A DNA stretch of 64,000 nt from Druceiella hillmani (Eukaryota; Arthropoda; Insecta; Lepidoptera; Hepialidae), in NCBI GenBank assembly GCA_039881145.1, contig JAYKKI010000032.1:14216501-14280500 (forward strand), given 5' to 3'. Positions 12,285-24,149 of this stretch are shown here, piece by piece (positions within the stretch are counted from its first letter, which is position 1; each line of letters starts with the position of its first letter). A program made the translations under genes and the position numbers. The notes below the pieces were generated by a model. The model was not told the DNA's origin and ran no database searches. It worked only from the letters and a program-made list of their open reading frames with translations.

Positions 12285-14066
12285 GTTTTGAAAAAGTATT
12301 TAAACTCTGTTGAAATTTTTTTCACTTTCTTTCCATTATAAAAATTATTATTAAGTTTGTTTTCAAAAATGTTATGTCGCTACTCATAAAAGTATTACAA
12401 ATCGAATGTTTATAGCAAAGGTTGGTTGATGATTCAAATAATATTCTAAATTTCAATTTTTAAATTGTTTCAGTTTTTCTTATCTAAAATCCAAAAAATA
12501 TCTTCAGTTGAAGATGCGATATGGAAATTAGAAATCGATTGGTATGATTTCTTTACTTAGAACATATAGAAAATATTTCAAAAAAGCTGCTTAAGTTAAA
12601 TATGAGTAAGAAATAAAGAAGTAAAAATAAATAAAAGAAATATGAAAAGGGAAATTATGAAAGAAATATGTCTAATAGAAAATGTAAAGTTCGTTTTTCT
12701 TCATCCTACTGTAGTAGGAATTGCCGTAAAATACAGATAAAAATAAATAACTGACAAATATAAAAGTTGTTGAATATATCTATATAATCAAATTATGTAA
12801 TAAATCAAATCATGATTTATGTTGCAACAATATAAAAACAATATGATTGATATTATTTTGTTTTCGCGTGTCATTGGCCCTGATCCGGGTGTGACGTAAT
12901 TCATCTATAATTGTCGATAACGATTTACAGTGATTTGGGTACCGGTATCTCTATATCATTATATCTAGTTTATAATTGGTTACCTATATCTTAATTTAAT
13001 TATATTAAATTCGTTAGATTTTTCAATTTACAGCAAAATTAACAATTACGTAAACATTGAAAATGAGTAAAAGTATATAAAGCCTGTATAAATTGATGTA
13101 ATATTTAAATCTCTTGTATATTTAGGTTTATAGCCTCCAAACTATTATGGGTGTAAAATTGTGAAACTGAAATTGACATAAACTTTGTCTTTGAAAAAGC
13201 ATAACTGAAACAGAAGACCTTTCCACGATGTTTGAATTGATTACTTTAGATTTATGGTCTTTGGTAAGTAGTGTTGATGGTGATGGTATTATTCTTGACT
13301 TTACTTTTCCACTCCACTACTCTGCAGGATTACCATCTTCTTTTGGATATGAATTTTTTTTTATATCAATGATATGTTGAGCGATATTTAAGACAGTTCA
13401 GTTTTTAATAGAAATTCCCATAGCAGGAATTCGATCATTTAGGTGCTAGATGAAGAATAACACTCCGGTAAAGTTAGTCGGTAGTTTTGTGAAAGGTTGC
13501 AACTTTAGTTTGCAAAAAAAGCAATTATCGCGTAGACTTTATAAGATATTAAGCAGTAGTCAGGACAATAAAAAGAAACGTTTTGTTTATTCCTCTAAAT
13601 GAATATATCGTGTATATGGTATTTATGAAATATGCACATAAAAATTTAAATTTTTTTCTGATTTTAAAATTAACCCCGTGTGAAAGAGGGAATAATATGG
13701 ATAATAGAGGAAATCATATCGGCGCAATATGTGGGCACAAAAGTATAGATGTAACGATACCTTGATAATATTTGGTCAGACATCCAAATTATACATTTAT
13801 ATACCTTTCATTCTCAGTGTCTTGTTGTTACAATGGAAATACCACTGAGATATACTCTACAAGGTTCATAAACTCGGAACTTCTGTATATTGAAAATACC
13901 GAAATTGACTGTTCCTGGTTCAGATTATTTTCTTTTACTTTCAGTACCATGGATTTTATTCTACCCTACTTTAAGTGTAATAAATATTTACAAAAGTTAC
14001 ATAATTATACTCCTTAAGAAAATTTAAAAACTCAAGCAGAAAAGGATCAGTAGCAATTGTCATGTA
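12285..14066. other. AT-rich stretch, no gene seen
   Basis: A small palindrome CCTACTGTAGTAGG lies near 12704. Short frames at 13583-14017 on the plus strand have no recognisable family and AT-driven composition. Otherwise featureless. Confidence 0.45.
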
Positions 14067-14068
14067 AC

Positions 14069-14113
14069 TTTTAGTGTAGAACTACGCCGTTTTTTTAGTG
14101 TAGAACTACGCCG
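14069..14113. repeat. 21-bp direct repeat, two copies
   Basis: TTTTAGTGTAGAACTACGCC plus G occurs at 14069 and again at 14093, 24 bp apart and identical. It is a recent local duplication. Confidence 0.9.
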
Positions 14114-14335
14114 ACTTTTATATCCTTTTTTATTAAGGTTATTAAATTAGCAATATATGGTTTTAAGTGTTAATTTTTTATGGTTGACTTTGTTTCTTCT
14201 GTAAGAAAACATGGTATGAAAGATGGTGTAAAACTTAAATGAATATAATATAAGAATTATAAAATAGGACATAAACTCTATCACACATATTTATATAAAT
14301 ATAGATTATTAATTTTGGAGATATGATGTTGCGAC

Positions 14336-14600
14336 ATATTTTGGTCGCATCGTACTCTCGGAATTACCGCCTCCCAATGCCGCAATACTGTGTCAACAAT
14401 TACAATTATATCACGTGTATTTACAATTTTTAAATTGTTTATCGAAAATTGCTGAGCGGAATGAAGACAGAAAAGCTTCTTCGCTTCACGTCAAATTATA
14501 ACTTAAGACTTCGTTAATATTTCTCGACACTTTACGGAACAAGTTGCGTGGGCGCCCGCGACCGTTCTTGGGAATTCATGTTACTCGTAATAATTATCTT
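14336..14600. promoter_or_regulatory. Unique, less AT-rich block, candidate regulatory DNA
   Basis: A non-repetitive block containing a CACGTG E-box (TATCACGTGTATT, near 14413), a GCGTGGGCGCCCGCGACC stretch near 14547 and GAATTACCGCCTCCC near 14358. No coding frame is seen. Composition and motifs are observed; enhancer function is inference. Confidence 0.22.
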
Positions 14601-15470
14601 CTTTTTCTCGCATTAATTTGTTTGTTTTAGGCACAAGTTGTATTAAAATCTGCATAATTATAAGCCCTTAACTTCAGTTATGGATAGGTATATTAAAATT
14701 TTTCTGTAGAAAAATCAAATATTTCATTCAGAATCAAATTTATTTATTAACAAATTATTAAAGTGACAATGTACTTTGACGTTTACTTATTTAAACTTGA
14801 AAGTACATCTCTTGTAGTAATTTCAAAGATTCGTCTTCATATCTGCAAAATCGTGAGAGAACGCAGCATGAAATTTTAAATTTTCCCATTGATAACATTG
14901 TGTTAGTAAAACTAGGTTTGTAATTTCATTATTACATGAAAAATTCCATGTTGTTATTTTGACGAGTGTGGATGTAAAGTTTAAGATTATTCCAAAGTAC
15001 TTCCTCGTTTCTAGAAATGGGAAAAGCTTTAAATGAGATAGAAATATAAAATAAGTATTTAACTCTAATTTAATGAGGCTCCATTAGATAACTTACTCTT
15101 TAGTTAAAGTTTTAAATACATAAAAAGCAAGCCAAGCGTCACCTTTAATACCTGAAGCTTTAAATAGCACGTTAGACAAAAAAGAAATTTATTTCATTCA
15201 GCACCATGTATAACTGACGAAGACGTTCGATTTTTTTAAAAATTTGTTTTCTTAGGAGAATTGGCTTGAAAAATTAAATAGGTCGTTTATGCGTATTTGT
15301 TCATTTTATTTTGATTTAAAAACTAAATGTAAGTACAACAAATTATGGGCTAATATAAATTATTTTCTGCCAAAAGAACTTGCATGAAAATAAGTGGTTT
15401 CGTAGCAAATTATTAAATTAATATTGATAAGATAGGCAGAAACTTAAAAAAAATAATAATGACATAAAGT
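14601..15470. other. AT-rich stretch, no feature seen
   Basis: No recognised gene or repeat. Confidence 0.45.
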
Positions 15471-15471
15471 T

Positions 15472-15478
15472 ACACACG

Positions 15479-15528
<50 letters not shown>
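15472..15528. repeat. (CA)n-(TA)n compound microsatellite
   Basis: A CACACG/CACACA run passes directly into about 38 bp of TA repeats. Confidence 0.97.
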
Positions 15529-15533
<5 letters not shown>

Positions 15534-15597
15534 GTGCATATATATGAAATGGGCCTCACTAAACAATAATGGCTGAATGTAAAAAAATTCTTATTTT

Positions 15598-15800
15598 TAA
15601 AGCCGTATCGCCAGCTTCATGCAATACATCCGGGGCAATATTGAGATTTCTACTTCCGGCACGAAAATCTGATTGTTCGAATTGTAAGCTCTTTCAGGCT
15701 AGCCGCATAATTTAACTTATCAGATGAAGTGAATTCAGCCGATAAGTTGAACTTTGTTGTTTCAATCGACTATTTAGGCGTGAGACGTTCGATACATGAC
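15598..15800. promoter_or_regulatory. Unique block with paired GATA sites
   Basis: A less AT-rich, non-repetitive block. AACTTATC (15714-15721) and GATAAGTT (15741-15748) form an inverted pair of GATA-factor cores 19 bp apart. Nearby are GCCGTATCGCCAGC and CCGGGGCAATATTG. No coding frame is recognised. A regulatory role is inference from motif arrangement only. Confidence 0.22.
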
Positions 15801-16899
15801 ATTTACTTATGACCAAATCGATTCTGCGTCGTAAAAACCTTATCTTAGAGATAATAATATGTTTCTTTTTGCATTTATTATGATAACAATTAAGCATATA
15901 TAGCTGAATTTAGATCTTATAGTTTTGATACAAAATAACATCAAACCGTCTGAAAAACCGTGTAAAGTTTAATTTTTTGATAATTTCATTGTTATGATAA
16001 GTTCTACCGTAAGAGCGAGTGATTGCTTAAAAAAAAGTGCGAGATACACAAATATGTAATTACGGATAATCTTCCTGGTTTATCTTGAGGATGTTTTTGT
16101 ATTTGTGACAAGTTTAATGTAAGAAGAAATTTTACAAACAATCTTAGAAAATTGTTTCGCCTCTCAAAATTTCTGCCATCAAAAATTCATTGCTTTACAT
16201 TTTACTTTTTGATAGTATCAGATTTAAACAAATTACTAAATTAGGTGTAGTTGACTTGACTTTTCAATGTTTCAACATAAGCAATAAACATGATCGTCAA
16301 GCTTTAAGCTAGTTTATACGATTTAATTTTATTTTTAACTAGCTGTAAATAAAGATAGGGAAAAAGCGAAAGAAAAAAGAGAAATTCTGATTATTAACAT
16401 TTTGATATGTCTATATATTTAGAAAAGTACTTATTATAATCAAAGTTAAAGTAAAACAATAATTCAATTGCGTAACGAAAGATCAGAATACTATTTTCAT
16501 TACATAAAGTTACATGTCCTTATAAATCATTGCTATGTTTATTCAATGTTATGCTGTATTTAATTATCTATATTAAATTTTTTGCCAAATTATTTGTCTA
16601 TACTAAATTATGTTAATGTAATAAATACATTTTATTTAAAATGGTCCTCAAGCATAGAAATATATTATAATTATATTTTAGACGATAATCTTGGTTTATG
16701 TACATCTAGTGTACTACCTCGAAAAGATTAACACGAACACAGAAAAACTAAAAAATACAAGGAATTTAAACCTGGAAGTGCTAATCTAGTTTCAAAGTTG
16801 CGTACTTTATTGTATATGCATCTTAACGTAAAAATACAGTTCTATTCCTTAAATTTATTGTCAAAATTTAGCACTACAAAGATGTCAACACTTGTAAGA
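15801..16899. other. AT-rich stretch, no feature seen
   Basis: No gene, hairpin or repeat recognised. Confidence 0.45.
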
Positions 16900-17420
16900 A
16901 TTAATAACACAGTTATAAAACAAGTCAAAGAAAGCTCCACGCCAGACTATAACAGCAAAGCTTTTGAACCCGTTGCCGACACCCAGTTCCCATTACTTTG
17001 ATATTAATCCATAAATATTCAAATTGATTCGAAGCGCATATCGATAAAACTAAGTCTAGGAGCTTTCACGTACGAGTGCGTATATCGAACATCAAATGTG
17101 GAGTGCGGATACGGGAATAGATTTATTCCAATCGCTATAAGGTAGTTAATGTTATAAGTGTAGGCAATCTCACACATATCTCGCTCCGTTCGCAATCGAT
17201 CGAGGAATTATGTAAGGAAGTACGTCAAAACTATGACGCAGGTGGCATGTCCGGCGAACAGGATGTGGTTATGTTTTTATTTATGTGCCGGAAGTTAAAA
17301 TGGATATTATGACAATGACGATATCGAACATCCAAATACCTGTGTGCTTTCTTGGCTTACGGTAGTCAAACTAAATCGGGCTTGTTATTTGGCCTATTAT
17401 AAACGCTTATCGGCTAAAGT
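16900..17420. promoter_or_regulatory. Candidate enhancer with ETS, RUNX, GATA and E-box sites
   Basis: A non-repetitive, less AT-rich 500-bp block. It holds TATCGATA (17039-17046, the DREF consensus), a CAGGTG E-box (17239-17244) and AGGATGTGGTT (17260-17270), which overlaps an ETS core with the RUNX core TGTGGTT. It also has CCGGAAGT (17288-17295, ETS consensus) and CTTATC (17406-17411, GATA on the minus strand). No protein family is seen in the short frame 16798-17001. The motif matches are direct; enhancer function is inferred from their density. Confidence 0.3.
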
Positions 17421-18014
17421 TGAGACTACTATTTTGATATCAGTAAAATTCTATTAACAATGAGAACGGGTGACAATTTGAAAATGCCTCATATTTGTTC
17501 GTACCTGTATAGAATATTATTTAATATATTTAGGACTCCTGTCGTAAAATAGTATTTAAAAAAAATTTAAAAATGAACTTTCAAGAAGTTATTACCGGAC
17601 AAGAATTGCGATTTCAGTATTAAACGAGTACGTACACTTACATGTACACATTTCTTAATGTTGAGATAAATGAAAACTATTCCTCAAAATAACTTTTAAT
17701 AATTATATATTGGAATTATTGGCATTAATTATCTTGATAAACAAACTTCGGCTTTACTCTAAGTGTTAAATTAGATGAATTAAAATATATAAAAAGTTAA
17801 ATTATTTTTCAGCGTCATTCAGTTTAATTAACTATATTTTGAGAAGGCGTTTAACAATCTATTAAATGAATATAAAAATTATTTTTCTTAAAATATGTAT
17901 CAATTTTTAAGAAAAAGAAACTAGATTAAAAACATCTTTTAACAATATAATGTTGATTCTCGATTACAATCGGTTTTTAGGCTAATTTGGTTTATATTTT
18001 TACCAAAAAAATTC
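17421..18014. other. AT-rich stretch, no feature seen
   Basis: No gene or repeat recognised. Confidence 0.45.
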
Positions 18015-18192
18015 TACAATAACAATTCCTATGCCAAAAAACAAGAATTAACTTGTGTCCAATCAACCACAACTTCAATACAGCTCTTCTTATATCGTTC
18101 AAGCTCATTTAACCTGCATTCATTTTAATTAATCACTTTGTCAATGTTAACAACAATATAATTCAGATGTAAGCAGAGGACTTATTTACTAG
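18015..18192 (+). repeat. Dispersed duplicate, copy A (pair with 20430-20613)
   Basis: It shares AACAAGAATT.ACTTGT.TCCAA, ACCTGCATTCATTTTAATTA and ATATAATTCAGATGTAA with the block 2.4 kb downstream, in the same order and orientation. Divergence is moderate, so the duplication is old. No inverted termini or coding content seen. Confidence 0.8.
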
Positions 18193-20429
18193 GTACGGCT
18201 CTTTTTATTTTGTTAAGAATATTTTTACGTTAAGAATATTGTGGATATCTTAAAGCTAACTAAAAGTGGGGAGGTATGCACAGCAAATTATTAAATATAC
18301 GTTTTAAGATTGCGACGAATGTGTATAAATGCGTATCTTTTTTATTCACGTATATAGTTTCTAATTATCTAGAATAAAAATAAAAAAGAGGAATATTTTG
18401 AAACGCGTTTGTTTTATTATTTTGTTAGTTTATAAATTGTAAGTAATTTGAATGCACGTCTCCAGCAAATCTTTCAAAGTAGGTTTAGTGATTACTCACA
18501 CTTTTTTATATAAATGAGAAGAATGTTTATCTAAAATAATATTTATCATCCTAATTTATATTCTTTAATTATGAACGTTTAACACATTTGTTATTTATTT
18601 AGTATATAACCTATGAATAAAAAAAGTAACTGAGGAATTAGAAGTAATATATTGTGACCATACGAATGGTGGCGAAATGCGGAACGGTTTTGGATATATT
18701 TCAATTGCTTGCTTGTAAATAAAATACAAATATACTTACGGATGACAACTATATTTGTATTTAATTTATCAAGCAATGTTCACATACTCACAATTCCACA
18801 TTCACATATTCTATAAGTAGATACGGAAAATGATCTTTCTTCTAGCATAATAAATCCAAACAAGACAGTAAACAGCTGGCGAATTATGCGAATGAATAAA
18901 TTGCTTTTTATGACAGATATCAAATGCTTCAACGGTCAGAACGATATTTTTGTTACTATTAAAAGAAATATGAATTTTATTCTACTATATTTGTTCATTT
19001 TTTATAGTGACTTGTTCATTATATGCTATATAGATTTTACACAAACTAAGGAATTAGCGTTTGATCCGTTTTTTGTAACTTTTTGTGTATTTTTGTATGG
19101 CACATAATTAACCTTAGTTTATTTCTACAAATGTTAATTTAACCCAAAGAACATTATATACGTATATATGTAAATGCTGCGCGTGCGCAAGAAGTTTTGA
19201 TGTGAACTTATTTTAAAAGTTAGAATAAATCAAGGGGATGAATTTTATATGCGCAAGCAGTAACTCTGCGAAATATCCTAAATCAACTAACTAGATGTTA
19301 GCCAATTTGTTGAAAGGAAATATTCAAGCTGTTTATAGCGTGTTTCGAGGAAGTTCTTTCATGGTAGAACGACGGATTTTCATTTAGATTATTGTTAGTG
19401 ACATCGGCGTCGCTTAGCTGAAAGATGTTGCAAAGAATATAAATTGATCTAAGAAGATGAAAATCTGAGTATAATTTTGTACGAATAAAATTAATACGAA
19501 AGTTTTCAATCCTTCTGTGATAAATAGAATTTACAAATTGAATTGATTTAGTGAAACTTTTGTATATTCCATTCTTATAAGCTAGTTTATGTAGTGTGAC
19601 CATGATAAAACTCATGGTTTTTACTGCAAAGTAATATTCACGCAAAATATAGGATTATTCCCGTCGGGGTGAGTAATCAGTTCCTGTAAAACGTTATGCA
19701 TACCTTTCCTGTCATACCTTACCGGTTGCACTTCTAAACGTACAAGTATAACTTACATCCCTTTTAACTTATAGGTTGTCTTAATTACCCTACTATGGAT
19801 CCCATTATTTTTACCAGTCCACTTCTCGTTAATTTTTTTGTAAATTAAACTAGGTGTATTATATCTAATTAAAGAGATATTGATATACATAAGTATCAAT
19901 ATTCATACATTTGCTTCATAGCCATTTTTAATGATGAATGTTAATAACACTATTCTTCTTCTTGCATTATATTTACCCGAATAATAACAGTATTAATTAT
20001 CTATATTTTACGTAAACCGTAATAAATTATGAATATGAATATACGGTACGTAACAAAGAATTTCCGCCACGTTATTAATTGTTTTTGTAAAAACTAGAAG
20101 ATGGTTAAATATTTCAGTAAAATAAATGGTAATTGAAGACAATCCGCAAAACTGCTATTTTCTAAATACTTATTTTCCAAAATTTTAAGCAATTTAATGA
20201 CGATTATAAAAATAATGCTTTTAAAAATAATTTCCCATAAGTAATAAAGTATTCAATCCTTTAGATTCTCCATATGTAATCATAACATGCACTATCGAAT
20301 AAAGAGACACGAATATCTTATTCCTCACGAAAAAACGGAAATTGCATTCAATTAGTCATTAGTTTTTTTCGTTTACGATTCGCTGCACGTTCTGGCGTAC
20401 GTTATTACCATCACCTCAAAGTAAGAAAT
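18193..20429. other. AT-rich stretch, no convincing gene
   Basis: The longest frame not explained by a repeat in this window lies here (minus strand 19645-19298, 115 codons). It has no recognisable motif, and in DNA of about two-thirds AT roughly one such frame is expected by chance in 64 kb. No hairpin or tandem array seen. Confidence 0.5.
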
Positions 20430-20613
20430 TATGCAATAACCATTCCTGTGCATCAAACGCAAAAAAAACAAGAATTCACTTGTATCCAACCAACCATTCA
20501 ATGCTACAGTTCTTCTTACGTCGTTCAACCGTAATTAACCTGCATTCATTTTAATTAATTACTTTATCAATGCTAACAGTAATATAATTCAGATGTAACC
20601 AGAGAATTTACTT
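20430..20613 (+). repeat. Dispersed duplicate, copy B (pair with 18015-18192)
   Basis: The matching copy of the block at 18.0 kb, same orientation, containing CTGCATTCATTTTAATTAAT and ATATAATTCAGATGTAACCA. It may be a fragment of a wider repeat family. Confidence 0.8.
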
Positions 20614-21180
20614 TTTGTATTAACCAGTTAAGCATAATAATCCTGTAATAATTTCTTACATGGTAAAATATAGAAATTTAGCATTGTTTAATACTCAATA
20701 ATCTGTAAGAGTCTTACTTGGATCATGAAGGCTGCCTTTATATAAGAATATCCCACTTAATGTAACTTTAACTAATATTAATTTAATTAATTATGGTTAA
20801 AATATTATTCAACATAGCTCTAAAAGATTGAGCCTTTAAATGTTACTAAACCGATTGACACTTGTTAAACTAATATTAATATTTGTATTAATGTCATTTT
20901 TAATGTCACATCACGTCACTTAACAAGAACCAATATTTAAAAAAAATATTAGATGAAACATAATTTTTCATAAAAAATGTGCGTCGCAAAGTTTAAATTA
21001 ATCTATTATTAAACACTCATTATAGTATATGAATAGAAGTACGACTTATGTATCAACATATTATATACGTGTGAGATATGTAAGTACTACAGTACATAGG
21101 TCCGCCACTTATATACATTTGTATTACGTTATGTATATGCGTTACATAAATGTTTAGCTGTCAACGATTTTTTTTCTCTA
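20614..21180. other. AT-rich stretch, no feature seen
   Basis: No gene or repeat recognised. Confidence 0.45.
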
Positions 21181-21181
21181 T

Positions 21182-21575
21182 TTAACGATATGACACAGCG
21201 ACACGACGCCTGACGTCTTCTCCGAAGTAAAGTCGGGCGACCACTGGCTCCAAATGTCCACCAGAGCGAGATGAAACGATTCGCGGACAGCGGAGTGGGG
21301 AACAGCTACTATTGAAAAGAGATGGAGCTATATAATGCGGCATGCGACATTTGATACTTGTCGCTTTAATGTGTTGCCGCGCTCGTCTTATGAGGGTGGG
21401 GCGGTGCATGAGCGAGCAAGAAGGCGACTGTGTCGCGGTTGCACGTCGCGTTGGGGACAGGTGGGAGGGAGACGGGTGATGAGGTCGCGACGGAGACAAG
21501 GTTATAGTCGGTTTAGATTTGTTGAGGATTTTTTGGGGTGAGTGCTTGGGGGTGGTGGGGGCGGTGAACTAGTTA
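21182..21575 (+). other. GC-rich island, possible first exon or promoter
   Basis: This is one of the most GC-rich places in the window. A plus-strand frame of 68 codons (21335-21541, arginine- and glycine-rich) ends exactly in the TGA of GGGGTGAGTGC, so the stop overlaps a strong splice-donor consensus GTGAGT at about 21538. A G-rich run follows (GGGGGTGGTGGGGGCGG, near 21549). The minus strand is also open for 105 codons, which shows that composition alone suppresses stops. No family is recognised. The reading as an exon ending at the donor is inference; a CpG-type promoter is the alternative. Confidence 0.25.
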
Positions 21576-22900
21576 GAATTTGGTGGATGCGACAGCATTT
21601 AAAATGAATTTAACTTATAGAAAAATTGTTTCTCATATTAATAGGTGAGATAGGTAACTTAATGAAAAATCTTTCTGAATTTTCTTTTTAATTCATAAAT
21701 GTTTTTATTTTTTTAAGGTTTCATAAACCAGATAATTATTGCTTTTATTTTCACAGTGTTACTTATATTGGAACGGGATGTCAGTAATGGAGAGGGACGT
21801 TGTTAGTGCTAGGGTGACTAGCTTTTCTGTCAACATTGATAATTATTATTTACGTATATTTATAGAACCTGTCCCATATCCAATTGTGACAGTGACTAAT
21901 ATCTCTTTTTAAGTATACTTATAATTTTATTATTATAATTAATAATTTATTTATGTAATACTTGAGGAATTTCTACTTCCCTTTGAGATAAATATCAGGT
22001 TTTTAAAATAAATATTTGTATGTAAAATTCAATTAATAACTGTTTTTATTTCCATCTTTAAATCACTTTAAATAACCTACTCTAAAATAACTAAAAACTA
22101 AAAAAAAACGTATTGCGTTGATACTTGTCAAAAAGCAGATAACACTGTTTATTTAAAGGCTAACTGTACAAAAATTTGTTCAGAAAAGGTTATATCTTGT
22201 CTATATATCTATAAATATAAAATTCGGAATTATATTTGTTTTGTTTATAATAAGGTGTGTCAGAGGACGTACGAGAGAAAGTTAACCTATTACGTTTGGT
22301 GTGCATTCTGAAAAACAAATAAATTTTGAAACATAGTCTCACGAGACAGGAAATAAAATTACAGAATCATGGGAAATAAAATAAGCAAGTCTAATAATGA
22401 AACGATAAATAAAAAAATGTAAAACAGTCAAGTCGTATAAGTAACATGTATTTTGCGTACCTACCACATATAACAAGAAAGAGGTGGAAACAACTGAAAT
22501 GGCCGAAGAGGCACGGAGATGCTCGACTATCGACGCTATGTTGGGACACTAAGCCGTGTCGCTCTCGCCAGTTTACTCTGGTATAGTTTCTCACCCTGAA
22601 GCACATTGTAAGAATTTCCACTTTAAAAATTATTTGGATACTTGAGCTACAGAAAAAATATACTTAAACTTTAGCGACTATGTTTAAAACTTCTATAAAT
22701 AAAACAAAAATAATATCAAAACTTTCTTAAATTTTATAATTGCAAATGTATTTGAAAATATTCTCACTTATCGATGACAAGATTTTTTTTTAATTTACAT
22801 TGATTACGGTGGGAACACGCGGACTAAGTCATGGGAAACAATTTAGGTATTTAGGGAAACAATTTAGATATTTACATACTTTCTGAGGTCATTAGAAATT
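21576..22900. other. Mostly AT-rich stretch with a small less AT-rich block
   Basis: A moderately GC-rich section at about 22490-22590 (GGCCGAAGAGGCACGG, CCGTGTCGCTCTCGCC) has no recognisable coding frame. The rest is featureless. Confidence 0.4.
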
Positions 22901-22962
22901 ACAGAAATATATTAGATATTTATAAAGCAGATATCCTCTATAAATACCTGATATATTTCTGT
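22901..22962 (+). repeat. 62-nt stem-loop resembling a miRNA precursor or tiny MITE
   Basis: ACAGAAATATATTAGA...TATA pairs with TATAAATACCTGATAT...CTGT. The 24-base arms have one G-U pair and one A-C mismatch when read as plus-strand RNA, and the loop is about 14 bases. Arm length and loop size fit a pre-miRNA, but the stem is very AT-rich and there is no second family member here to show conservation. A decayed miniature transposon or chance palindrome remains possible. Confidence 0.45.
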
Positions 22963-23494
22963 ATTATTATCTAGCCGAAAATGAGCAGTGTGACGCCGTT
23001 TTGAGACTCCAGGAAATAAAAATATTTCATTTTAATAAAAAAAAACCCATGACTCAAGAAAAAATATTAGCATTGCTTTCTTATTGCCTCTGGAAAACTC
23101 ATAATATAGTATACTTATTCAAAAATGAAACATTATATTTTCATAATAAGCGCTACGCTCTCTGGTGATTATAAACGTAAATAATATTTGAAGTATCTTA
23201 TTGCAAAACGAGTAGTTATATAATATCTTAAGTTTTATAGTTTTTTTATATAATTTATTATAATACGATAGATATGGATAGTATTTAAGCAAAATATTTG
23301 ATCAGTGTAAAATTAATTGTCTGTGTGAACTTTTATGTCTTAGAAATCTGTATTCAATACAATTATAGTTAAACGCAAAAAAATATGAAATAAATTAAGA
23401 CTTTCGCGAAAGATAATATTTTTTAAATTCCATTTTGTGTTAAATTGATGTCTAAATAGTAAAAGAACGAGAAAGCTACAAATACATAATTGCA
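22963..23494. other. AT-rich stretch, no feature seen
   Basis: No gene or repeat recognised. Confidence 0.45.
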
Positions 23495-23690
23495 TGTCCC
23501 CTCCATTTCACTACACCCTATCCACGATGGGGTGTAGTGGGTGAGTGGGGGTGGGTCGGGGTTCTTGCTCGTGTCAGTTTTGTGAGTTTTTTGCAGCGTC
23601 GAGCTCTCAGCGCGACCCGGCGCACTTCGTCCCGCGGCGGGGACACGGCCGCCCGTTTCGGTCTATGTACTAGTAGTATATAAGTTTGGT
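23495..23690. promoter_or_regulatory. GC-rich island with hairpin and G-quadruplex motif
   Basis: CACTACACCC (23509-23518) pairs with GGGTGTAGTG (23530-23539). Overlapping the right arm, 23529-23561 contains five G-runs of three or more with short spacers, a canonical G-quadruplex pattern. Downstream are GTGTCAGTTTTG, with an initiator-like TCAGTT, and GCGACCCGGCGCACTTCG. No coding frame is recognised. A promoter is the most natural reading but is inferred from composition. Confidence 0.35.
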
Positions 23691-24149
23691 TTGCGTTAGG
23701 TACATAGTCGATGGCTTTACTCTGCGTTACGTCTATGTACCTACTGATTTGTCAATTGTATTTTCCTTCTATGTACATGTTACTTGTGTGCTCGTAGGAC
23801 GATCTTTTATGAACATAAATAACATATCTATGTGCATATTTACCCATTAAGACGTATCTCATTTGGGCAGTTTCTCTAATCAACGTTATATTTTCCTATC
23901 CTAAGTTTTTGAGTAGTAATTCTTATATTAGAATTACTACGTTTTTATTTCTGTGACATGTTATATAGCCCTCTTTAAAAATATTCACAGTTATAATCAA
24001 ATACATATTTTTAGGTGTTTCAAACTTTCTTCGAAGTAAAATTTTGTCATTGAAGGATTAAGCTAACATATAAATTCATAAGGGAAATAAAACAATCGTA
24101 ACGGAAGTAAAACCACGGATGGTATATTTCAGCATTGGGTATCCTCGTA
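23691..24149. other. AT-rich stretch with one perfect hairpin
   Basis: GTAGTAATTCT (23913-23923) and AGAATTACTAC (23930-23940) form a perfect 11-bp stem with a 6-base loop. CTATGTAC/GTACATAG motifs recur around 23660-23780. No gene is seen. Confidence 0.5.

Noticed and set aside
19298..19645. 115-codon minus-strand open frame
   Set aside because: No recognisable motif and AT-driven residue use. In sequence of about two-thirds AT roughly one frame of this length is expected by chance in 64 kb on both strands.
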